A DNA stretch of 64,000 nt from Pseudomonadota bacterium (GTDB taxonomy: Bacteria; Pseudomonadota; Alphaproteobacteria; Dongiales; Dongiaceae), in the NCBI GenBank assembly GCA_021792365.1, contig JAJYUT010000004.1:372001-436000 (forward strand). The letters are read 5' to 3'. The notes under the pieces were generated by a model, which saw only the letters and a program-made list of their open reading frames with translations, had not been told where the DNA came from and did not search any database. Below are positions 58,601 through 64,000 of the stretch, piece after piece. Each line of letters opens with the position of its first letter. The first letter of the stretch is position 1. Made by a program: the position numbers and the translations under genes.

Positions 58601-60665
58601 GCTCGTCGGCAATGACGGCGCCAATCTCCTGAACGGCGGTGGCGGAACCGACACCCTGATCGGCGGCAAGGGGAACGATACTTACATCGTCGACAATGAC
58701 GGTGATTTGGTGATCGAGTCCGACGCGACGGGCGGCAGCGACCTGGTGCGAAGCGCGATCAGCTATCAGCTCACCGACAATGTCGAGAAGCTCACGCTTA
58801 CCGGTAAGAGCAGCAACAACGCCACGGGCAACAGCCTCGCGAATGTGCTTACCGGCAATGACGGAGCCAACACCCTCGACGGATCCGGCGGCGCCGACAC
58901 GCTGGTTGGCGGGAAGGGCGACGACGTCTACCTGGTCGATACCGCGAAAGATGTCATCAGTGAAACCATCAGCAACGCGCTGGGCGGCGGCATCGATACG
59001 GTGGTTGCCTCTGTTAGCTACAGCATCGCCGGCTTTGCCAATGTTGACAATCTTGTACTTGCTGCCGGTGCCGGCAACATCAAAGCCACCGGTAACGCGG
59101 CCGCCAACGCTCTGACCGGCAACGAGGGCAACAACGTGCTGGATGGCGGCGGTGGCGCCGATCTGCTGTTGGGCGGTGCCGGCAACGATGTCTATGTAAT
59201 CGACAACGTCGGCGACGTTGCCGATGAGCAGAGTAACTCCGACACGAACGACGAACTCCGCAGCGCTGCTGTGCTGCTGGGAGTGGTCGGCGGCATCGAG
59301 AATTACACCTACAGCGGGTCGGCGGCCTGGAATTTCGCCGGCACCTCCGCCGACAACAACGTTAGCGGCGGTTCCGGCAACGACACGCTGAACGGCGCGG
59401 CTGGCAACGATACGCTCACCGGCAACAATGGCAACGATACCCTGATCGGCAATATCGGCGATGACTGGCTGAAGGGTGGTGCCGGGAACGATGCCATGAG
59501 GGGCGGTGCCGGCAATGACACTTATCTGGTCACTGACGCCGGCGACACGATCGATGAAGAAGGCAATGTCGACTCCGCGGACGTGGTGCACACGACCATT
59601 TCCGTGAATCTGTCAAGCTTCAGCGGCGGCTCGATCGAGCAGGCGATCCTGCTGGGTGCCGCCGCCATAAACGCAACCGGTAACAGTGCCAACAATATCC
59701 TGACCGGTAATGAAGCGGCCAACATCCTGAATGGTGGCGGCGGACTCGACACCCTGATCGGCGGTAAAGGCAACGATACCTATGTGTTTGACGACCCGGG
59801 CGATCAGATTATTGAGGACGCCGACGGCGGTGTAGACGTCATCACGACCACAAACGTCTCAGTCAATCTCGCGTCCTTGGCCAACGTCGAGAATGTCACG
59901 CTGATCGGTTCCATCGATATCGACGCCACCGGCAACGGCCTGGCGAACATCCTGACCGGCAATGGCGGCAAGAACACGCTCGATGGCGGTGGCGGCGCGG
60001 ATACGCTGATCGGCGGGAAAGGCGACGACACCTATCTGGTCGATGACATCGCCGATGTGATCGGCGAGAGTTTCAGCATCGCCGAGGGTGGCGGTATCGA
60101 CACCGTCATCGGCACGCTTGATTTTTCTATCCAGGACAAGGCCTACATCGAAAATATAACGCTCACGGGCGCGCAGTTTGGTGGTGTGTCGGCGACAGGC
60201 AATGCAGGCGCGAATGTCTTGACTTACACTGGCCCCGGCTCTTCACACTTGACTGGATTGGGCGGTGACGATCGGCTGATCGGCAATAGCGATCTCGATT
60301 TTCTTAATGGGGGAGATGGCAACGATTACCTTCTGGGCGGTGGTTGGACCGACAACATAACAGGCGGCGCCGGGATCGACGTCATCGACTACAACCACGT
60401 GAACGACCTCGGCGATACGATCAACGACTTCAAGGTAGGCGCGGGCGGAGATATTCTCGATCTGCACGATCTGCTGGCCGATGTCGGATATTCGGGCTCA
60501 GATCCCTTTAGCGACGGGTATCTATCGTACTCCTACACCCCCAACGCATGGTCACAGCTGTATTTTGATGCCGATGGAAAAGGCAGCGGCTCCATATCTG
60601 TCCAGGTGGCGCGCTTGTTCTTTGCCGACCTGGGCCAGGCGACCGCCGAGAACTACATCTTCTAG
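55668..60665 (+). CDS. Serralysin-like (M10) metalloprotease with giant RTX repeat region
   Basis: 1665 residues. Residues about 30-240 form an M10 peptidase domain: zinc motif HEIGHALGLDH with His163, His167 and His173, catalytic Glu164, and a Met-turn (VMSYT, Met196). From about 300 to the end are calcium-binding nonapeptide repeats (GGxGxDxLx), many between non-RTX beta segments. No N-terminal signal; the C-terminus (ENYIF) suits type I secretion, but no ABC/MFP secretion genes are in the window. Residues about 418-784 and 785-1151 are identical, encoded by the tandem repeat at 56919-59218. The start at 55668 has a GGAG rather far upstream. Confidence 0.88.
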   Translation: MALPESGGVIGTFPISGNPNVDPFVWWGYKWGGSGAGTAATITYSFPSHGAAWIDGYYDQEPFRNFQPFTSAQRIAAEQALDLWADVANVTFEKVNETQTDVGDIRFGNSGAVTNSSAAAWAYMPYDDAEWEWPENGDIWVDKAYGPNLQLAPGQFGFATLVHEIGHALGLDHPFNDGDGEPTLPVNLDTDQYTVMSYTASPYTMAFPSTPQVLDILAIQHIYGANMTTRTGNDTYKFSASAQVNMAIWDAGGVDTIDLSNQTTKSVISLIEGTYSTFFRHASNGTSSLLGIAYGVTIENAISGSGHDRITGNAAANRLTGGAGNDDLRGNSGNDTLDGGTGNDTLTGGRGSDTYVVNASGDVVSETVSNASGGGVDTVESTITFTLASRANIEHLTLKGSGNIKATGSVIANTLTGNEGNNVLDGGGGADLLLGGAGNDVYVIDNVGDVVNEQGNTDSHDELRSAKIRFTSMVAGVEDYSYTGALAWTFTANGVDNRLSGGSVNDALNGADGNDTLTGNSGNDTLIGGIGNDWLDGGAGNDKMKGGAGNDTYVISAATDVIDEEGNTDTGDTVRASVSITLAAWANGAIENATLLGTAAINATGTGSANVLVGNDGANLLNGGGGTDTLIGGKGNDTYIVDNDGDLVIESDATGGSDLVRSAISYQLTDNVEKLTLTGKSSNNATGNSLANVLTGNDGANTLDGSGGADTLVGGKGDDVYLVDTAKDVISETISNALGGGIDTVVASVSYSIAGFANVDNLVLAAGAGNIKATGNAAANALTGNEGNNVLDGGGGADLLLGGAGNDVYVIDNVGDVVNEQGNTDSHDELRSAKIRFTSMVAGVEDYSYTGALAWTFTANGVDNRLSGGSVNDALNGADGNDTLTGNSGNDTLIGGIGNDWLDGGAGNDKMKGGAGNDTYVISAATDVIDEEGNTDTGDTVRASVSITLAAWANGAIENATLLGTAAINATGTGSANVLVGNDGANLLNGGGGTDTLIGGKGNDTYIVDNDGDLVIESDATGGSDLVRSAISYQLTDNVEKLTLTGKSSNNATGNSLANVLTGNDGANTLDGSGGADTLVGGKGDDVYLVDTAKDVISETISNALGGGIDTVVASVSYSIAGFANVDNLVLAAGAGNIKATGNAAANALTGNEGNNVLDGGGGADLLLGGAGNDVYVIDNVGDVADEQSNSDTNDELRSAAVLLGVVGGIENYTYSGSAAWNFAGTSADNNVSGGSGNDTLNGAAGNDTLTGNNGNDTLIGNIGDDWLKGGAGNDAMRGGAGNDTYLVTDAGDTIDEEGNVDSADVVHTTISVNLSSFSGGSIEQAILLGAAAINATGNSANNILTGNEAANILNGGGGLDTLIGGKGNDTYVFDDPGDQIIEDADGGVDVITTTNVSVNLASLANVENVTLIGSIDIDATGNGLANILTGNGGKNTLDGGGGADTLIGGKGDDTYLVDDIADVIGESFSIAEGGGIDTVIGTLDFSIQDKAYIENITLTGAQFGGVSATGNAGANVLTYTGPGSSHLTGLGGDDRLIGNSDLDFLNGGDGNDYLLGGGWTDNITGGAGIDVIDYNHVNDLGDTINDFKVGAGGDILDLHDLLADVGYSGSDPFSDGYLSYSYTPNAWSQLYFDADGKGSGSISVQVARLFFADLGQATAENYIF
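56919..59218 (+). repeat. 1101-bp tandem duplication inside the RTX protease gene
   Basis: Unit 1 is 56919-58019 and unit 2 is 58020-59120; a third partial copy continues to about 59218 before diverging. I compared most of the length by eye and found no difference, so about 1.2 kb is repeated at an offset of 1101 bp. The unit is an exact multiple of three (367 codons), so the frame is kept. Perfect identity implies a recent duplication or gene conversion. Confidence 0.9.
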
Positions 60666-60673
60666 CCGGCTGG

Positions 60674-61459
60674 TCACGCGACCTGCACTTCGACGTCCGC
60701 CGCCTCCAGGGCCTGTGCCAGCTCTGCGGGCGGCGGCGCGTCGGTCACCAGCAAGTCGATCTCGGCCAGCGCGCAGGCGGCGATCAGGCCCTTGGCGGTG
60801 AACTTACTCTGGTCGGCGGCCAAGATCACGCGCTCGGCGCGGTCGACCAGCACACGACAAACCTCCACCTCGCACATGTGATGGTCCATCACGCCGAACT
60901 CGCGGCTGATCGCGGCGGCGGAGATAATGGCGGTCTCGACGCTGAACTGCGCGAGATAGGAGAGGCAGGCCGGACCATAGGCGGCGCAATCATCGGCGCG
61001 CACCTCGCCGCCCGCGAGATGGACGCGGTTGCCTTCACCCGAGGCCAGCATCTGCGCGACGGGGGCGGAGATCGTGACCATGGTGAGGCTGCGGTGGCCG
61101 CGCAGCGCCTCGGCGACATAGAGCGTCGTGCTGCCGCTGTCGATCAGCAGGGATTCGCCGTCCTTGACCTCGCGCGCGATCGCCTGGGCGATGCGCTTCT
61201 TGGCGCCCATGTTGGCGGCCATGCGCCGCTGCAGCGGCTGGTCATCCCGGCTCTCCGGCCACAGGACGTTGCCGTGCTGCTTCACGAGGATGCCCCTGGC
61301 CGCGAGGATCCGCACGTCGCGCCGGATGGTCTCGGTGGAGACCTGCAGCGCATCGGCGAGGGCGCTGACGCTCATGATCCGGTCGCGGCGGAGCCGCTCG
61401 ACCAGCTCCTCCTGGCGCGTGTTGAGACGCAGAGAGGTCCAGCCTTCCTCCGATGGCAT
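60674..61459 (-). CDS. DeoR/GlpR-family transcriptional regulator
   Basis: 261 residues. N-terminal HTH (MSVSALADALQVSTETIRRD) with the DeoR signature, then a sugar-phosphate-isomerase-like sensor domain (IDSGSTTLYVAEAL, LAADQSKF). AGGAGG lies upstream of the ATG at 61459. It follows the ProW-like gene by 9 bp and is the third gene of that operon, an unusual association for an osmolyte transporter; DeoR proteins usually sense sugar phosphates. Convergent with the RTX gene, 8 bp apart. Confidence 0.9.
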   Translation of the reverse strand: MPSEEGWTSLRLNTRQEELVERLRRDRIMSVSALADALQVSTETIRRDVRILAARGILVKQHGNVLWPESRDDQPLQRRMAANMGAKKRIAQAIAREVKDGESLLIDSGSTTLYVAEALRGHRSLTMVTISAPVAQMLASGEGNRVHLAGGEVRADDCAAYGPACLSYLAQFSVETAIISAAAISREFGVMDHHMCEVEVCRVLVDRAERVILAADQSKFTAKGLIAACALAEIDLLVTDAPPPAELAQALEAADVEVQVA

Positions 61460-61468
61460 CCGGCCCTC

Positions 61469-63460
61469 CTAGCCGATATCCGCGCCGGGGGAGATCCCCA
61501 GCCGGCGCCGGAAGCGATCGGCCCAGGCGCGCAACAGGCGGTCGGCCACGATGCCCAGGAACGCAACGCACAGCCCCGCGACGATGCCGCGTCCGGTATC
61601 GACCTTGGTCAAAGCGATATAGACCTCCTGGCCAAGGTCGCGCGTGCCGACCAGGGCGGTGATCACCAGCATGGCCAGCGCGAACAGGATGGTCTGGTTG
61701 ATGCCGAGCATGATTTCCGGCAGCGCCAGCGGCAACTGCACGCGCCAGAGGATCTGCCGCTTCGTGCAGCCGGTCGCGACCGCCGCTTCGATCAGGTGCG
61801 GCGGCACTTGGCGGATGCCGTGGATGGTGTAGCGGATCGCCGGCGTCACCGCGAAGGCGACGATGGCGATGAGCGCCGTCACGTCGCCGACACGGAACAG
61901 CATCACCACGGGAATGAGGTAGACGAAGGAGGGCAGGGTCTGCAGCGTGTCGACCGCCACGCGCTGCACCCGGTCGAACCAGTCGCTGCGCGTCGCGAAG
62001 ACGCCGAGCGGAATGCCGATCAGGCACGAGATCGCCGCCGAGATCGCGCAGAGATAGACCGTCGTCATCGCCTTGTCCCACATGCCGACCGCGGCGATGA
62101 AGGCGATCAGCGTGCCGCACAGCAAAGCGAGGTTGCGGTCCCGCAGCCGCCAGCCGGCATAGGCCACGATCAGCACCGCGCCCACCCAGGGCAGCGCGAG
62201 CAGGGCGGCCTTGACCGGGTTCAGCACGTGCAGGAGCAGCACCGTGCGCACCGCGTCGAAATAGTCGAAGAAGTTGATGTTGATCCACCTGACCAGCGCG
62301 TCCCACATCGGCGCGGTGGTGACGGTCATCGTCTCCGGCACGCCTGCAAAGAACGGCAGGACGCGGCCGAGCAGCGTGGTCGCAACCAGCACGGCAATGC
62401 CGGTCACCAGATAGGGATGCCGCCGGTGGAACGGCAGGCCCGGCCGGTAATGATCGACCTTGGATTCGGCAGCCGCCTGGCTGAGGCGGTCGAGCGCGAT
62501 GGCGAGCGCGGTGATCGCAAGGCCCGCTTCCAGCCCTTCGCCGATTTTCTGGCCGCGCAGGGCAAACAACACGTCGTAGCCCAGCCCGTCCGCTCCGACC
62601 ATCGAGGCGATGATCACCATGTTGAGGGTCAGCATGATGACCTGGTTGACGCCGACCATCAGGGTGGGCTTGGCGCTGGGCAGCAGGATGCGCCAGAGCA
62701 TCTGCGGCCGGGTGCAGCCGGTCATCCGGCCCAGCTCCTGGATCTCCGTCGGCACGCGATGCAGCGCGAGAGTCGTCGCGCGCACCATCGGCGGCATGGC
62801 GAAGGCGACGGTGGCGATCAGCGGTGTCACCGGCGTGAAGCCGAACAGAAACAGTGTCGGGATGATGTAGGCAAAGGCCGGGATCGTCTGCATCAGGTCC
62901 AGCAGAGGCCGCACGACATAGATGTCGAACTTCAGGTTGCGATAGGCGGCGATCCCGATGACGAGACCCAGCACGACGCCCACCGGCACGCAGACCGCGA
63001 CCAGCGCAAGCGTCAGCATCGCACGGTCCCATTGCCCGAACAGGGCCAGGTAGAAGAAGCAGAAGAAGGCAACCAGCGCCGTGCGCCGCCCGCCGAGAGC
63101 GTGGCCCATCAGCGTGACCGCGGCCAGGATGCCGACCCAGGACAGGCGCGGCAGGCTGACCGCGCCTTCCCCGCTGCCGATCGCGAAGCCCTTGGCGAAC
63201 AGGCCGATCGCGAAATCGAGCGGCACCTGCAGGGCGGCCGAGAGGGCGCGCGTCACCGGCGAGATGTACTTGATGATGGCCTTCGAGAAGGCGGTGATCT
63301 CCTGCGCCACCGGCAGTACCCAGGATTTCGGGTATTCGGCCGCCCAGGACAGCAGGTGGTGGTTCATTCCGAGCGCGAGCGTGCCGAGCAGCAGCGCCGC
63401 CCACAGGATGACCGGCCAGGCGGTGCGCCGCGGCGCAGCGCCGAGCGCGACGTCAGTCAC
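61469..63460 (-). CDS. proW: Glycine-betaine/proline-type ABC permease, duplicated (double ProW)
   Basis: 663 residues from a GTG that overlaps the upstream ATPase stop (GTGA). It contains two consecutive permease modules, each with its own transmembrane set and EAA-like loop: [20 protein letters not shown] in the first half and [20 protein letters not shown] in the second. ProW normally has one module and works as a homodimer, so this gene would encode a complete channel in one chain. No substrate-binding domain is fused, and no ProX gene is in the window. Confidence 0.88.
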   Translation of the reverse strand: MTDVALGAAPRRTAWPVILWAALLLGTLALGMNHHLLSWAAEYPKSWVLPVAQEITAFSKAIIKYISPVTRALSAALQVPLDFAIGLFAKGFAIGSGEGAVSLPRLSWVGILAAVTLMGHALGGRRTALVAFFCFFYLALFGQWDRAMLTLALVAVCVPVGVVLGLVIGIAAYRNLKFDIYVVRPLLDLMQTIPAFAYIIPTLFLFGFTPVTPLIATVAFAMPPMVRATTLALHRVPTEIQELGRMTGCTRPQMLWRILLPSAKPTLMVGVNQVIMLTLNMVIIASMVGADGLGYDVLFALRGQKIGEGLEAGLAITALAIALDRLSQAAAESKVDHYRPGLPFHRRHPYLVTGIAVLVATTLLGRVLPFFAGVPETMTVTTAPMWDALVRWININFFDYFDAVRTVLLLHVLNPVKAALLALPWVGAVLIVAYAGWRLRDRNLALLCGTLIAFIAAVGMWDKAMTTVYLCAISAAISCLIGIPLGVFATRSDWFDRVQRVAVDTLQTLPSFVYLIPVVMLFRVGDVTALIAIVAFAVTPAIRYTIHGIRQVPPHLIEAAVATGCTKRQILWRVQLPLALPEIMLGINQTILFALAMLVITALVGTRDLGQEVYIALTKVDTGRGIVAGLCVAFLGIVADRLLRAWADRFRRRLGISPGADIG

Positions 63461-64000
63461 GACGCCGCTCCGTTGCCGCGGCCAAGCAGCATGTCGAGGA
63501 TCGGCCCCGGCGCGATCTCGCCCACCAGGCGGCCCTCGTCATCGATCACGGCGAAGGGCTTGCCGGTCTCGATGATGCGGCCGGCGACCGCGCCGATCTT
63601 GTCGGTGTCGCGCACCTGGCCGATGAGGGTGTGCGCGCTGTCGAGCGGCTGCATCATGCTGCGCACGGACATGACCTTGCTGCGCTGCACATCCCGTGTG
63701 AACTCCGCCACGTAATCCGTCGCGGGATGCAGCACCAGCTCTTCCGGCGTGCCGATCTGGATGACCGCGCCGTCCTTCATGATCGCGATGCGGTCGGCGA
63801 GGCGGATGGCCTCGTCGAAATCATGCGTGATGAAGATGATGGTCTTTTTCAGGACGCCCTGGAGGCGCTGCAGTTCGGTCTGCATCTCGCGCCGGATCAA
63901 GGGATCGAGGGCGGAGAAGGGCTCGTCCAGGAACCACAGCTCCGGCCCGACCGCGAGGGAGCGCGCGATGCCGACACGCTGCTGCTGTCCGCCGGAGAGC
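63457..64000 (-). CDS. proV: Glycine-betaine/proline-type ABC ATP-binding protein, C-terminal part
   Basis: Partial; the 5' end lies beyond 64000. The visible 181 residues contain the ABC signature [16 protein letters not shown], Walker [15 protein letters not shown] and the switch His ([13 protein letters not shown]), then a CBS-like tail (KVMSVRSMM ... [18 protein letters not shown]) that in ProV/OpuAA proteins senses ionic strength or nucleotides. It overlaps the proW start by 4 bp. Confidence 0.88.
   Translation of the reverse strand, partial: LSGGQQQRVGIARSLAVGPELWFLDEPFSALDPLIRREMQTELQRLQGVLKKTIIFITHDFDEAIRLADRIAIMKDGAVIQIGTPEELVLHPATDYVAEFTRDVQRSKVMSVRSMMQPLDSAHTLIGQVRDTDKIGAVAGRIIETGKPFAVIDDEGRLVGEIAPGPILDMLLGRGNGAAS

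Noticed and set aside
55674-59591. Very long open frame on the minus strand opposite the RTX gene
   Set aside because: It mirrors the RTX repeats (periodic composition without stop codons), has no ribosome-binding site, and its product is a repetitive Val/Ala/Gly string. The plus strand encodes a clear metalloprotease.
56600-60400. Regularly spaced short repeats that could suggest a CRISPR array
   Set aside because: They are coding nonapeptide RTX repeats in one reading frame, not identical repeats with unique spacers, and no cas genes are present.
60878-63715. Long plus-strand frame opposite the DeoR, ProW and ProV genes
   Set aside because: An Arg/Asp/Gln/His-rich translation, typical of antisense frames in high-GC DNA. 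The minus strand has three recognisable proteins with proper starts.

Overview
The window is gene-dense, high-GC DNA with short intergenic gaps and many 1-4 bp start/stop overlaps. It looks like the chromosome of a free-living alphaproteobacterium, probably Hyphomicrobiales or Rhodospirillales. That is inferred from the gene repertoire: many CUT1-type sugar transporters with LacI/AraC regulators, a GlpU-like DUF2160 protein, glutathione-dependent formaldehyde oxidation and a serralysin-like RTX protease. I saw no rRNA, tRNA, insertion sequence, prophage or CRISPR array. The gene content is that of a soil or rhizosphere heterotroph that scavenges sugars, polyols, N-heterocycles, polyamines and osmolytes.

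Layout. 1-2956: start of an unidentified minus-strand gene, a small acidic protein, an AlkB-like dioxygenase, an SDR-DoxX fusion and a DUF2269 membrane protein. 2953-11111: a polyol/sugar locus with an AraC regulator divergent from an ABC importer (binding protein, two permeases, DUF2160 protein, no ATPase), followed by a polyol dehydrogenase, an SDR and a GMC oxidoreductase. 11108-13396: a divergent Mur ligase (Mpl-like) and LD-carboxypeptidase pair for murein recycling. 13403-17818: lipoprotein, GST, LacI regulator, single-domain response regulator and chemoreceptor. 18150-27462: a second sugar locus with a LacI regulator, a complete glucose/mannose-type ABC importer, a membrane/ATP-grasp fusion, a D-lyxose/D-mannose isomerase and a PfkB kinase. 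27470-32449: a TetR/MFP/RND efflux operon. 32621-36739: a dienelactone-hydrolase-like protein and the glutathione formaldehyde module (gfa, class III ADH, S-formylglutathione hydrolase).

36804-46253 is the most interesting block. A nicotinamidase is followed by a 22-bp perfect palindrome and then a tightly coupled operon: a molybdenum hydroxylase (FAD subunit plus fused 2Fe-2S/Mo subunit), a 6-hydroxynicotinate reductase homologue, an ApbE-like UPF0280 protein, two DUF1185 paralogues around a MarR regulator, and a protein strongly resembling Eubacterium barkeri enamidase. Together they outline oxygen-independent nicotinate breakdown: nicotinamide, nicotinate, 6-hydroxynicotinate, tetrahydro-6-oxonicotinate, 2-formylglutarate. 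The ApbE-like and DUF1185 proteins are candidates for undescribed parts of the route.

46314-64000: glutathione peroxidase, a TerC protein, an enolase-superfamily protein that seems to have lost two catalytic Asp residues, a DUF1194 protein, a polyamine-type ABC operon plus amidase, a 1665-residue RTX metalloprotease gene with a 1101-bp tandem duplication that looks perfect by eye, and a glycine-betaine-type ABC operon (partial ATPase, double-length permease) with a DeoR regulator. GC-rich hairpins follow all three solute-binding-protein genes, a recurring way of setting high binding-protein expression.
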